Shown here: piece after piece, positions 1 to 10,451 of the stretch
Position numbering within the stretch: the first letter of the stretch is position 1
Layout of the letters: each line of letters begins with the position of its first letter
DNA from: Augochlora pura
Taxonomy: Eukaryota > Arthropoda > Insecta > Hymenoptera > Halictidae
Assembly: GCF_028453695.1 (NCBI RefSeq)
Contig: NC_135781.1
Coordinates: 14,197,640-14,261,639 of the forward strand
Length of the DNA stretch: 64,000 nucleotides
Direction: 5' to 3'
Position numbers and translations under genes: made by a program
The notes under the pieces: generated by a model
Databases searched by the model: none
Told to the model about the DNA's origin: nothing
The model's input: the letters and a program-made list of their open reading frames with translations, nothing else

Positions 1-1211
1 GTCAACGAATTTAAGCACACCGAAGATTACAAGGATAAAAATAAAAGATTAATACGCAAGTAAAAGAACGTTCGGTATAAATAATGCATCATGCTCGGAA
101 TACTTATTCGACATGAAACGTAGGAAGATTCCAGCAACGTTAGATCGGGGAAGGTTTTCAGAATTAGCGACCAGTCGATGTATTAATTAACGGTAAGTCC
201 GCATTATAAACTCGACGTTATTGGTGCCATTTAATCGAGAGATTCGACCACGAAGGGAAATTAATAACTTTGCCGCGGCAAGCCCCCCCATTCCTCCTCT
301 ATTTCCTCCGCCTCCTACTCCGGGCAGAATGTCTAATCGATATTCAATTTTACGCCATGTGCTGTCTAGCATGACTGGCGTCGTCGTCCCGATAGCATCA
401 ATTATCCTAGGCATCGGTATTTTGATAGATGGCATAATTTCGCGGCGAATATAATATTCTGAGTCCATAGCGTCACAGAGAAATAGCGCTCCTTCGATTC
501 AACGGGAATACGGCTTACCTGGCGCGGCTTGTTCAATGGATATCCGGCTAAACTGGAATGCGAGTCGAACGACGTGCCTATTGAGCCACCACAAATTCGC
601 CTGAATCGATAAGATTATCGTTAATCCACTTGATATAAACTTAACGCCTCTATCTGGCTCTGTGTTTACACTTTTATGACGATCGAGATACTTTCGGAAA
701 TCCGACCATCCGTGAGATAGCACGTCTTGTTAACAGTAGATCACGGTGTTATCCGTTGCTGCCTGTTGATCGCTTCAGAACTTTATATTGACTTGTAAAA
801 CGCTATCGATTTACAGTTTATCATTCCCTGATGTTCTGTATCCTCTCTCGATCTTTGGCCTCGGGTGTCCAAGTCCCTTATCAAATTATGTTTAGACAGA
901 TGTCAATAAGACAGATGTCGAGTCTAGATAACCTTTTTCCTTTCGAACAGTGACCGCGTGAAAGTTTGACCATCTATGGCAGCGAAAGTATTGAGCTTAA
1001 AGAAATCTTTCAAATAAGTTTTCTATTCTTTAACTGAAAGTAACAGTAGCTAAAAATATTACTTTGAAACACAAACGAAATTGATTGTCTGACATAGTTA
1101 CTCATTAACTAGCAGCGCATTAGATGCGAATAATATTACAAGGTATAATTAATTTGTAAAAAGTTACAAATCAAGTATAATTTTACTACAATATAAACAG
1201 ATTTTCAGTTT
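1..1211. other. Non-coding stretch, no supported gene
   Basis: Mixed-composition non-coding DNA. Positions 187-468 are open on both strands (about 78 codons on +, 93 on -). The plus reading is proline-rich then hydrophobic, and the minus reading is glycine-rich, because of a CCTCC/CCGCC-type patch near 282-320. A good splice-donor match (ACG|GTAAGT) lies at 192/193 on +, but no matching acceptor or recognisable protein supports an exon. Nothing else stands out. Confidence 0.6.
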
Positions 1212-1439
1212 TTCAGCCACTTCAGAGATACTGCCACGCACGTGTATAATTAGTTTTCTTAAAATGATAATTATACTAAGTGTAAAGACAATGAGAATCA
1301 CTTGAAAAACTATTCGCCACAGAATTCCTCAGCAACACCGAAAAAACCTCATCGAATGAAATAAAATGGATGATAAATAAAAAAGAAAAAATTCAATAGG
1401 TTGTTCCCTACTATAAAAATTCATCCCTGAATCGGTTAA
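1212..1439 (+). mobile_element. TTAA-flanked MITE, family A copy 1 (degraded left end)
   Basis: A short non-autonomous DNA transposon remnant of about 228 bp with no coding capacity. The right end reads, inward from TTAA at 1436-1439, as TTAACCGATTCAGGGAT. The left end reads TTCAGCCACTTCAGAGAT, the same terminal inverted repeat with a decayed TTAA and a one-base shift. The body is clearly related, in reverse orientation, to 33752-33986: long matching segments include the AAGTGTAAAG block near 1280, GAAAAACTATTC near 1303 and CTACTATAAAAATTCATCCC near 1410. TTAA target choice is the hallmark of the piggyBac superfamily, so that assignment is inferred. No transposase is present. Confidence 0.75.
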
Positions 1440-2010
1440 ATAATGTCAGTGTTCCGTTCATAGTGGCTCAGCTGTACTTATTCGATAGTATTTAAATTTA
1501 TTACGGACCCAGTCTGAATTTCTTGTCGAAATCAATTACGGTCTGTCAAAAGAAACTCTCCTAACTAAAAGCTTAGCGCAGGCAGTACTTGAGGAAGCGT
1601 CGAGCATGTTCGGAACTCGAAGAAGCAGCGAGCACTTTCCCCGTTGCGAAACGAGTGTCAAAAGGGCCCCCGAAGTCAGCCGATCAGTCAAGATCGTCGA
1701 ATCCGAGCGAGCTTGTCGTGTTTCCGATCGGGATCGAAACGACAATTTCAGCGTGCAGCTTTAAAGCCAAAGTTTGCTGCGCGACACGGTGATGTCTGAG
1801 CGTGCGAGGGTGTAAGAGAGACGGATGTGCCGACCGGAGAACGACGCTACACCCCAGCCAGCTTTCCGCTCTAACGATAATCGCGATGACAAGGTTTTAG
1901 CGCGTAATAGGTTGCGGATAATTATCCGTAATCGGTCTTCGAAGGTAGCGGGCGGCATTGCCGGAGGGAATGGAAGTGCATTGGGAACGAACGGGGAAAG
2001 AGGGGAGATG
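1440..2010. other. Non-coding, becoming GC-richer
   Basis: There is AT-rich sequence to about 1550, then a CpG-richer block leading into the GA tract. Short open frames occur on both strands but none is recognisable. No RNA gene was seen. Confidence 0.55.
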
Positions 2011-2028
2011 TAGAGAGAGAGAGAGAGT

Positions 2029-2060
<32 letters not shown>

Positions 2061-2084
2061 CAAGGGAGTGAGAGATAGAGAGAA
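2011..2084. repeat. (GA)n microsatellite
   Basis: An interrupted GA dinucleotide tract of roughly 75 bp. It makes serine/leucine-only readings on the minus strand, which are not genes. GA tracts can bind GAGA-type factors in insects, but nothing here shows that this one does. Confidence 0.9.
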
Positions 2085-2605
2085 ATTCGGCGGAGGGGCT
2101 CCGAGCTACCAGACGAGTAAGACCGTCCCGAATGCAGTGACCCTCCGAAACAGGAATTGCGCTGTCTAGTTCGTGTACACCGTTTGCTGCTCGACGCGAC
2201 GTGCCTATTCACTTCCCTCGATGGCGAGCATCAAAGACGAGCTTCATCCACTCGCAACGGCTGTTAAACGTTGCGCGGCTGACCGAGCAACCTGTTACGT
2301 TGACGTCTCAACTCCGTTCAATTTTGACCAGCTCCAGACAGCCTGAAAACTGGAACGACAGCGCCGGTCATGTTTAACGTCCCGCCATTTCGTATGAACT
2401 CGTTTGTCCGCTTGTTTCCTAATTCGATGTAGTTTTATTTTCATCCCGGATCCCTCAGCGCTGCTCCCTCATCTTCTTTCCTGAGCTTAATGAGCCAATA
2501 ACTGAAGAAACTTTTCTACGATGTCCAATCGCATTGTAATCGTTCGACCTTACAGCGTAATTCTAGATTTCAAATCAAATTAACTTATTACGCTACATGT
2601 ACATC
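2085..2605. other. GC-moderate flank with one small ORF (2221-2346)
   Basis: Non-coding-looking sequence following the GA tract. An ATG with G at +4 at 2221 opens a 41-codon frame ending in TGA at 2344-2346. It begins MASIKDELHPLATAVKRC and contains two cysteines in the first half. It has no recognisable domain, signal peptide or membrane segment. It could be an upstream or small ORF or chance. Nothing else was seen here. Confidence 0.3.
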
Positions 2606-2842
2606 TTAACACATTAAAGGCGGGAGTCGTAGTACTACGATTTATCTCGACTGTAGCTTAAAGGTGGGAGTCGTAGTAATACGATTTATCTCGACTGTAG
2701 CTTAAAGGCGGAGTCGTATTAGTACGGTTTGCAACATCATTGCGCAATCCATGCGCACTTTATATTTGTATTTAGTATGTTTTGTGGTTTGAAGCGTTAC
2801 CTAGCATACTTTCGCCAAAATCCCCCGCCTTTAATGTGTTAA
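2606..2842. mobile_element. TTAA-flanked MITE with internal 44-bp tandem repeats
   Basis: A 237-bp element including both TTAA sites (2606-2609 and 2839-2842). The terminal inverted repeats are perfect over 15 bp: CACATTAAAGGCGGG on the left (2610-2624) and its reverse complement on the right (2824-2838). The left half holds about 2.7 copies of a 44-bp unit starting at 2614, 2658 and 2702. Each copy repeats the TTAAAGG terminal motif, so the end itself has been tandemly multiplied. A perfect 14-bp palindrome, TCGTAGTACTACGA, lies at 2627-2640. There is no open frame of transposase type. The TTAA target suggests a piggyBac-type non-autonomous element. Confidence 0.88.
2614..2732. repeat. 44-bp tandem repeat inside the MITE (about 2.7 units)
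   Basis: Units start at 2614, 2658 and 2702. The first two are nearly identical (TTAAAGG, then a TCGTAGTA palindrome arm, then TTTATCTCGACTGTAGC). The third is truncated and diverged. Confidence 0.9.
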
Positions 2843-4218
2843 TTAGATGTCGTGCACGATGTAATCGTTGTCGTCCAATCGACCAAAACAGGTATACAAT
2901 CCTGTATACTGCCGACTATCGAACGTTATTTAAAATCGAGTCGGTAAATTTTCATCCACGTCGAATTTGCTTTTTTTAAAATGAGAATTGGTATGTCAAA
3001 TATATATGTAAAAAGGCTCATTAATAGCAGAACGTTGGGTTATTAATCGTTAAGGTCATGTGTAATGTTATTCGTCAATTTTTTCAATCTATTATATAAT
3101 ATACTACATCTAGATCCAGAAATAATAATTTTCATTACAGTACAACGTTTGTGATAATTGCTCCTGCAGTAAGTGTAATTTTAACAGAATCAGATGATTC
3201 TGACTGTTGTACTAACATCAATCAAGGCGAATTAAAAACATTGTAAAACAGTATAAGTGACTGCAAAAAGTTTGAAGCAAGGTGTTCATCATAGCTCGTC
3301 GGTATTTGGCTGACAGATACGTAAGAGCGCGAATAAACGGCAAATCCATTAAACCCTGTTCGTCGCCGAAAGAGAGGAACCGATGGACTCCGATTTCGAT
3401 TCGATAGCACGTACAGGTTGAAGAATTGAGAGAGACTCGAATGGACAGGTAAATATCTGTATCAGAGAAGGTGGAGGTGGGTTACGATAGATCATTCGTT
3501 TAGAAGATGTATCCGCCGGGGTGGTTTCAATTACGTTCGTCAAGGTACATTTCCCGAAAAGCGCGCCATTCTTTACACGGCCCGTGCCGCAATATTTCAG
3601 GCTGACTTATCTGCGGACCGCAAAGGTTAAATTCGATTTCCCGGGTTGAATCATTTATGAATAGCGGTTAAGACGACACTTTCTCTCGGCGCTGGCGCGG
3701 GGCGACGGTCCGCATTAAGAACGTCTAATTAGAGGCAGCGCTACATTCATTAAGAACACAAGACCGGAGAGTCCCTTAATTCTACGGTGCAGTTTCGTCT
3801 GATTTACGTCCTCGTTGTCGCCCGACTACGAGCCTCGCGTTCCTAGGATCTGCTCTCCTCTCTGTCGTCTTGCTCGAATAAGCCTCCAACCCCCTCTTCC
3901 GGCACCCCTAAAGACCTCCTGTCCCCTTCAATCCCTCCACCAACGAGGTTATATACCAAATACAATTCAGTACACGACCCGCCGCAGCGGAATCTCTTGC
4001 GTATCTGACGCCGGATCCCCACGAGATGTTGTTTCCAAGCCAACTTCAACTACCTATAGGGTAGCTTAATAACTACGACGATAAACATTGACCATTTCGG
4101 CCACGCGTCGACGGTCGCTATCATTACACGCGTAAATTACCCTAATTCCATGTCTGAACCCTTGCACAGGTGTCCGACCAGAGTGTCTTGATATCTCTTC
4201 GTTTTTAGTTCGTTTTGT
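2843..4218. other. Non-coding stretch
   Basis: AT-rich to about 3340, then CpG-richer between 3340 and 4060. Short frames on both strands are unrecognised. There is no supported gene, RNA or mobile element. Confidence 0.55.
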
Positions 4219-4240
4219 TTAACACCTTGCCGTACGCAAG
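4219..4240 (+). mobile_element. Possible single TTAA element end with adjacent palindrome
   Basis: TTAACACCTTGCCGTACG begins at 4219 and resembles the other TTAACAC ends in this window. It runs into an imperfect palindrome (arms CCTTGC/GCAAGG, loop CGTAC). No matching inverted end was found downstream, so this may be a broken element or coincidence. Confidence 0.35.
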
Positions 4241-4444
4241 GCAACTACGGATTTACATATCTGCTGTCGACCTGAACGCTTTAAAATGTGTTTCCATTAT
4301 TTCAATCGATATATTAAAATTTGTATTGTGCTTTGTGATTGAAACGATTTTATGGATGGGTTATTTTACTACAAAATTTATTGAGAAATGGATAAATAAT
4401 AATTTTAACGATGATTCTTGTAATTTACATTTTAGAGCTTGCAT

Positions 4445-4480
4445 ATAGGATGACCGCTTTTAAAAATGCGGTCATCCTAT
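4445..4480. repeat. Perfect 13-bp inverted repeat (hairpin)
   Basis: Arms ATAGGATGACCGC (4445-4457) and GCGGTCATCCTAT (4468-4480) are separated by a 10-base T/A-rich loop. It lies between the single TTAA end at 4219 and the inverted-repeat element at 4628, so it may be part of a decayed transposon. Confidence 0.85.
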
Positions 4481-4627
4481 CCTATGAGTAGTTCTTTAAA
4501 TAAAAGGAAGGAAGGATATCAAACAATAACATCTTTTAAGGGATACGCTACTATATTAAAGGGCAATAAATATGAGATTTTTCTTCAATATCAGGCTAAA
4601 GCCATGCTTAAAATGGCCCACAACAGT

Positions 4628-4984
4628 GTTCGTACTCTTTTTAAAACACAATAAATTTTTTAAATTAGTCTAAATGATTTGTGTATTTTTTAAATGATAG
4701 AGGAACTAGTGTACTAGTCAATGACTGAAATATTTAGTTTAAATTTTGCTGTTATTTGGAATGACAAAAGGAGCATATTATAAACGTATGTCACGATTTA
4801 ATATGTTTCAACGTAGCTTGCATCTTTCAGTGAGTTTTTTTTATTTCTATTAATCGTTTCAAGTAATAGCAAAATTTTTAAAAAGCAGTATAGTCATTGT
4901 ATAATAGTCCTTTTATCATCTAAAGAAAATTTAAGTCAACGAGTCCAGTTTTAAAAAAGTTATTCCGTTAAAGTTACACGAATA
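4628..4984. mobile_element. Element with long subterminal inverted repeats, family S copy 1
   Basis: Left arm 4628-4677 and right arm 4935-4984 are imperfect inverted repeats of about 50 bp. Both contain the core TTCGT..CTTT..AA..AATAA.TTTTTTAAA. The same arms recur as a pair at 23067-23390 and singly at 8628-8674, so this is a dispersed family rather than chance. The AT-rich interior codes for nothing recognisable. In the 23-kb copy the arms lie inside a larger TTAA-type element; here the outer boundaries are not clear. Confidence 0.65.
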
Positions 4985-7824
4985 CTTATGCGGGCACTGT
5001 GTATGTAACAAATAATAAAATATGAAATACATCGATTAAACTGTACATGCATTTAAAAATTAAATTCTATCTTCGGTACTATGAAAATAGTGCTGATAAG
5101 AAGATTGTGTAAGATATTACTACACGGCTGAATCTTCAAGAGAATTCCAATACGTGTTACGTTGCCGACAATTAGGGTATTGCGTACCGGGGCTGACTAT
5201 AACAGGCGCGTTCCACTTTCTAAGAAATTCGAATACAAGTATTCGGATGTGCATTTACATAGTATCATGACCCACTATGGGTAAAGTGCTGAAACGTATT
5301 AGAACCAAGTAGACTACATCGAGAACGGTTTGGCGTAACCCTACCAGGGGATGCACCTATTGCAGAATGTTCGTAACCTGTGTACTTTAATGCCGATAAC
5401 ATTCGAGGGAGAACTAAGAGCGCGGCGGAATCAGACGAAGGAATTCGTAGTATCGCTTCGTGCAGGGATACGAGGCTTTCCATTTAGTATTTTATTTCAA
5501 CCAGCGACTCCTGTTCAACCCCCTTCTCGGATACCTTGGAAACTGTTTCTCCTAACCATGATATTCCTGATTGTATGATACTCATAATTTATTCAAGAAA
5601 AAAATGTTCTCCTCTAGATTGTTCGCTTCAAATAGGTGACCATAAAAAATTTACCAGTTGTACCATTTACATACACTGGAGATAGTAATGTTTCGTGGTT
5701 CTCGTGCCCACGACGAGATATCTAGTAAAACACACATCCTTTGATCTTCACCGACTATCGCTAGGAGTATTAGTCATATCGGACAAAATGTTAAAACGTA
5801 AAAAATCCCAGATAAGACAGTTATTTTAATAATACTTCAACAGGCGGGACTTAATTCGGCTTCGAGTGTTTCGCTAAATTATAATTGGAGAGTACAGTCG
5901 TCGCGACTGCCATTTCGCCGGTAGCCGTGCCGATAAAAATAAGCCTCGAGAATAGATAATAGCAGAATCTTCATACCTTAACCATTGATAAAATCAATAA
6001 ATTTGATCAATTATAAAACTCGTTCGTTAATTATTTAGAAGATCTTCTATGCAGATAGATCTTCATACTTTAATCACCGATAGATTGCTAATTATCCAGA
6101 CAAATTTCTAGAGGGCATTATTAATGGTGAAACTATTACAATTCATTTATTTTACGTTTACCAAAAAATAATTTTTCATTGCTAATATTTTTACCATTAC
6201 TTTCGCGCCAATTCTTCTACAATAACGTACTTTCGAAAGCTTAGGTTTACTGTTCTGTAGACTCGGCAAGAGAATTTTTTAAATGTCTCGTACGTTACAA
6301 TTTCTTATTAAAGATAGGGGGAAAGGAATTGGGTGTTTTCGGGGGTCGAAGGGCGAAAGTGAAGCGATGTAGATCGCAGAGCAGACCGTTGGAAAGTTCG
6401 AGAGTGACTTCACGCACTCGTGGCGGCCCGATATATCGATCCTGGGGTCGTGGGATTTAGCAGCCCCACGTGTAGGAGGCGGCTGGAACAGACAGACGGG
6501 TGTTTGAGGAAGCCTCCCTAAGGGCAGCAATATCTCTGTATGGTAGGCAGCAAGACGATGGCTGGTGACCCCTCCGGTCGTGTAACGGTGACAACACGGC
6601 CAGACGAGGAATATTTGCGCTACTATTACGTTACGTTCCATCGGTGGCGCACTTACCCCCCACGTCGAAGAAGACGCGACGCGGCTCGAAGTAGTGTTCG
6701 GTTACCTGAACCGAGATGCTCTCAACGGACACCTAGTGTATAAACTTTAGACGAAACGGAACCGAGCCGGGCTCGAAACATTTCGTGACTAGCGTGTCTT
6801 TGCTCGATATAGAAACCTGTCTGGTTCGTTAATAATTAAGCGATTTCTCTATAATTGTCATCCGCGAGCTCGGACGTTAAAAGTAGGCCTCTTTGTACGT
6901 TTCTGGTTGGTCGATATCGTCCATTCGATTTTCTCACACTCTTAAAACTCGGTAGCCATATATGTATATACTTTTTACGTTTTTATTTATTTTAGATTTT
7001 ACACCACTCTTTGATTGGGGTGTATCAAAGTGTACATTGAAAATATTATTTACACAAGCACACGAGGAATAAAATTTTATATGAGACTAAGATATTATAA
7101 ATATATATAAATAAAGTGGATTTTGTTTTAAAGATATTTGCTCCTTAAATTTGAAAATAACAATGCAGTTAATTTCGATATTATTAGAGAAGATTGCTTT
7201 CCCTCTTTTCATGGAATCAAGATCTGACCAATTAACAACGTTTCATATCGGAGGATTGAAAGGTCTGATTGTGGGGAAAGCTTTTTAATTAAAAACCCCA
7301 ACAATTTGTCGTGATATTGAACGTAAAATGTTGTGTAGTAGATGGAAGAGTGTCGTTTAAAGCTGTGGTCAACACGTCAATGATTAAAAGCGAACCAATA
7401 GACGATCATCGAGCTTTGTCGAGCATTTTCCAATCTTTTAAATGAATCAGTTGAAAGTCGAAAGTGTCTGAAAATTGACTTTATCGTTAAGTTTAACATT
7501 GCAATCGAATAAAACTACATATGCATATATCTTGACGAAATCCAGAGTATAATCGACAAGATTAACAAGCACTGCAAATTTCGAGAAAAATTTATATAAA
7601 TCATTCCGCTTCAATAATTAGGTATTCTGTCGTTTTGTCGCAGTATCTTAAAAAACACACTGTTCAACCGAGGAGGTAATGTTTCGAGAGTCGGCGAAGC
7701 CAATGAACTGGTGTTTACGAGTCCCAAAAGGAGCGTGCGCCGAGGAAAAAGTCTCGGGGAATGTAATCGCGTAATTCCAATCTACGGACGCGACAGAATG
7801 CAGTTTAACGCAGTTTGTCTTTGG
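4985..7824. other. Long non-coding stretch with a weak local duplication
   Basis: No gene is supported. A degenerate duplication lies at about 5960-6090: a motif close to GCAGAATCTTCATACCTTAA recurs 92 bp further on. GC-richer DNA at 6300-6780 has unrecognised short frames on both strands. AT-rich sequence fills the rest, with nothing else seen. Confidence 0.5.
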
Positions 7825-7872
7825 ATGCATATGCAGATGGAATCTCGTTAAACGGGCGTGGATGCAAATGCA
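7825..7872. promoter_or_regulatory. Pair of octamer-like (POU-type) sites
   Basis: ATGCATATGCA at 7825-7835 and ATGCAAATGCA at 7862-7872 sit 37 bp apart, each preceded by TGG and followed within a few bases by AATCTCG. ATGCAAAT is the classic POU-domain octamer. A regulatory role is inference only; the pair may also be a small tandem duplication. Confidence 0.3.
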
Positions 7873-8627
7873 ATCTCGAGGCAGTGCACGACTATGTGAT
7901 GAGAGACGATCAGTTATAGGGTGAATTCGCGCGATTTACACCTCCTGCGCTTCGGAGCTTTTTACCCGTTCGCTGATGCATGCTACGCGAATGAAACATC
8001 TTCATTCGACCGTGTAATTGAATTCTTCTTTTCCGAACCGGCACGGCTCACCCTTGAACTTTATGACGTTCTGGTACACAATGTTGCATGCGATGGCAAT
8101 TTGACAGTATCGATCTATCGCGTCGTTCTCGGCCGTCCTTGTCTCGAACAAGTCCCGCAGTGAACTCGAACGAATTCTCTTCGATATTCCGCTCCGAGAT
8201 GAAATGTGTAAAAATAAGAGCCGTTTCGAACGAGGATACACGTAACGTGATACAGCGTTTAATACGAGAAAAAATACCGTAGATGTCTGAATGCTTCCAC
8301 TGAATTATATTTACGATTGGAATCCGTCATACGCGCATCGCGGTACAAGCAGCTCGCGTGAAACAGAAATAAGAATTCCGCGATTTATTGAAAATTCTAT
8401 CGAATTCAAGTTAAATTCCCCGCACTACGATTTATCTCACAGCTATATTAACCTTTTCACCGCGCATTTAACTTTTAGAGGCGTCAGCGGTGCATACATT
8501 TTATTTTCCATCTCGTACAAATACATCTCGCACAATAACCTAGATACACGTACACGTATATCAACAGCTGTAGCATTTTCCCGTTCTAAATAATTTTACT
8601 TAGCTTCTGTAAATATTCAGCGAAAAT
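7873..8627. other. Non-coding stretch
   Basis: Unrecognised frames are open on both strands at 7921-8282. TTAACCTTTTCACCGCG at 8448 resembles a TTAA-type transposon end and lies about 180 bp before the half copy of family S, similar spacing to the 23-kb element. The match is weak and no partner end was found. Confidence 0.4.
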
Positions 8628-8674
8628 ATTCGTACGCCTTTTAAAACGGAATAACTTTTTCATAATCGGGCCAA
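8628..8674. mobile_element. Half copy of family S (one subterminal arm)
   Basis: The segment from ATTCGTACGCCTTTTAAAAC to ATCGGGCCAA matches the left arms at 4628 and 23067, including the GGAATAACTTTTT core. No complementary arm was found within the next 400 bp. It is therefore a solo end or a copy that has lost its right half. Confidence 0.6.
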
Positions 8675-9344
8675 GCGCTCTACATATTTCAACATAAAGT
8701 TTACTACACAATGGCTAAAAAATTATCTACGAAAATTATAATCTGTTAGCATAATGAAAAATTTGAACAATGTTTTCTCGTATTGTCATCTAAGTCTATA
8801 ACGAAAATTTAAGAACTGCATTTTGTAGATTTCAATAATTAATGAATATTAAAAATTATATTGAAAATAAAATCGAAATCGCTTCACGTTGTTGCGAGTC
8901 ACAACAAATTAAAGATAGCAAAATCACAATTTTGACGCGTCCCCTGCAATCGCAATGACACAACGATGATTTCCTGCTGTTCTTAATAGAATTTCCATTC
9001 GTCAGATGACTCTGATTACACGCAGCAAGGAAGAAACGGTAATTGTCGATGGAACACGCTCGACTACGCGCGTTCAGCTCGCGGTCAATGTACGGGGCGC
9101 ATTGGCGAATTGAATGCTCGCCGATTTTCCATGGAAATTGTTTAAAAGATGAAAAGAATATCGCGGAGGATCGGTGCGCCATAAAATGAGATCGGGACAA
9201 TGCGCGCACATTTCCATTGTACGTTTTAAAGGGAACGCAGCCGCGTCGCGCGTCGTTGTGCGCGACGCTACGCGACGCGGTCGCAGATCCACGCGATCCT
9301 TGAAACTTTTTCATGACGTAGTCATTTTCTCTTCATGACGCGAC
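8675..9344. other. Non-coding stretch
   Basis: AT-rich to about 8990, then CpG-rich toward 9340. A 152-codon minus-strand frame at 8856-9314 has no recognisable motif and an AT-biased C-terminal half; I treat it as chance. Confidence 0.5.
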
Positions 9345-9409
9345 ACGTGACTGCGCACGCAGCGCAATGCAACGTTGTGATGGCCGACACGCGACGATCG
9401 ATCACGCAC
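9345..9409. repeat. GC-rich block related to 12355-12454 (copy 1)
   Basis: A collinear set of motifs (ACACGTGAC, then GCAC.CA, CACGCAGCGCA, CAACG, GCCGACA) ends in a 23-bp string at 9387-9409. That string is identical to 12432-12454 and is centred on CGACGATCGATCACG. The spacing differs between copies. This could be an old segmental duplication or shared regulatory sequence. Confidence 0.7.
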
Positions 9410-9448
9410 ACACGCGAGACCAGATTCCCGTGCAATAGCTGCACTACT

Positions 9449-9567
9449 TCTCTCTCTCTCTCTTTCTCTCTCTCTCACTCTTTCTCTCTCTTGTTTTATC
9501 TCGGTCTCTCTCTCTCTCACTCTTTCTCTCTCTTGTTTTATCTCGGTCTCTCTCTCTCTCTCTCTCA
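9449..9567. repeat. (CT)n tract with a 42-bp internal duplication
   Basis: A long CT microsatellite in which a segment starting CACTCTTTCTCTCTC and running through TTGTTTTATCTCGG occurs twice, starting at 9476 and 9518 (period 42). Leucine/serine or arginine/glutamate readings across it are not genes. Confidence 0.92.
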
Positions 9568-10262
9568 AGTTTCTACACCTTGCCACCTCTCCCCTCCTCT
9601 CTATCTGTCTTGTCTTCTTCGTTTCAGTATCTCTCTTTCCTTAAGTTAAACACTCCATCTCTTTCCGAGTTTCCGTCTTCTTCTATCCCGTAGAAATCGA
9701 ACGATGTTCTTGAACCAGGTAAATGCGGCGACGCGCGATCCTTTGTCTGCAATTATTTTGCGGCAGAATGGAAGAATCGACGGAAGTTCAAGAAAAGGGA
9801 ATGAACGTGAGCTGAATCGACAAGTGTCCGGCTAAAGGCGGGCTTAAATGCATCCGCGAATCGTGACCGATTGTCCTGATCTCATTAAGGAACAACTGGT
9901 CACATTGTAACCGCTGTTTTCCTAAAGGAAAACTGCTTTTCTCGACGCGGACCGGTTGCAAAGTCGACCGCAGGCTACTTGACCGTCGCATGTGCGTAGA
10001 TCTTGCAAGATGTGCTATCGTTCAAAATACACACAATCCTTACGTAATACCTTTATTGCAGTCTAATCGACGTGATTTTCTACACGCGATTCATGTACTC
10101 CGCGAATCTACACGAAAGTTTTAGTTTACGTGTTTTTTTTTTACGTGTTAGTTTTTTGTTGTACCATTTTCTTCAGTGTTAAAATGTTTTGAACGTTTTC
10201 AAACAAAATTTATATTCATTGTATATTGTATTCTGAATCTTCATAACAAATCTGAGACATTG
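9568..10262. other. Non-coding stretch
   Basis: Pyrimidine-rich to about 9690, then mixed, becoming AT-rich after 10080. No gene or repeat is supported. Confidence 0.5.
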
Positions 10263-10451
10263 TTAACAGTAAACCTATCACGACGATTGATAATCTCTAT
10301 TTTAAAATTCTTGGTGTTAAAGAGTTCAAAAGAAGTAATTGTATAAATATTTGAGATCATGTGGTCATTGTAATAAAAATTGCAACTGTATTATTATCCT
10401 TGTAAAATATCAAATGTCGGTTACTTTTACGGCCGGTAGGTTTAATGTTAA
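10263..10451. mobile_element. TTAA-flanked MITE, TTAACA.TAAACCTA family
   Basis: A 189-bp element including both TTAA sites (10263-10266 and 10448-10451). The left end is TTAACAGTAAACCTA; the right end read inward is TTAACATTAAACCTACCGGC, matching 14 of 15 bases. The same end type (TTAACACTAAACCTACC) appears at 59465 read inward. There is no coding capacity. I infer a piggyBac-type non-autonomous element from the TTAA target. Confidence 0.78.

Noticed and set aside
187..468. Overlapping frames on both strands near the window start, with a donor-like GTAAGT at 193
   Set aside because: Neither translation resembles a known protein. No acceptor or conserved motif supports an exon, and the proline or glycine runs come from a simple CCTCC patch.
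4215..4654. Two AT-rich frames that could be a transposase fragment
   Set aside because: No DDE-type motif or recognisable domain. The region contains inverted repeats of a non-autonomous element, so the frames are incidental.
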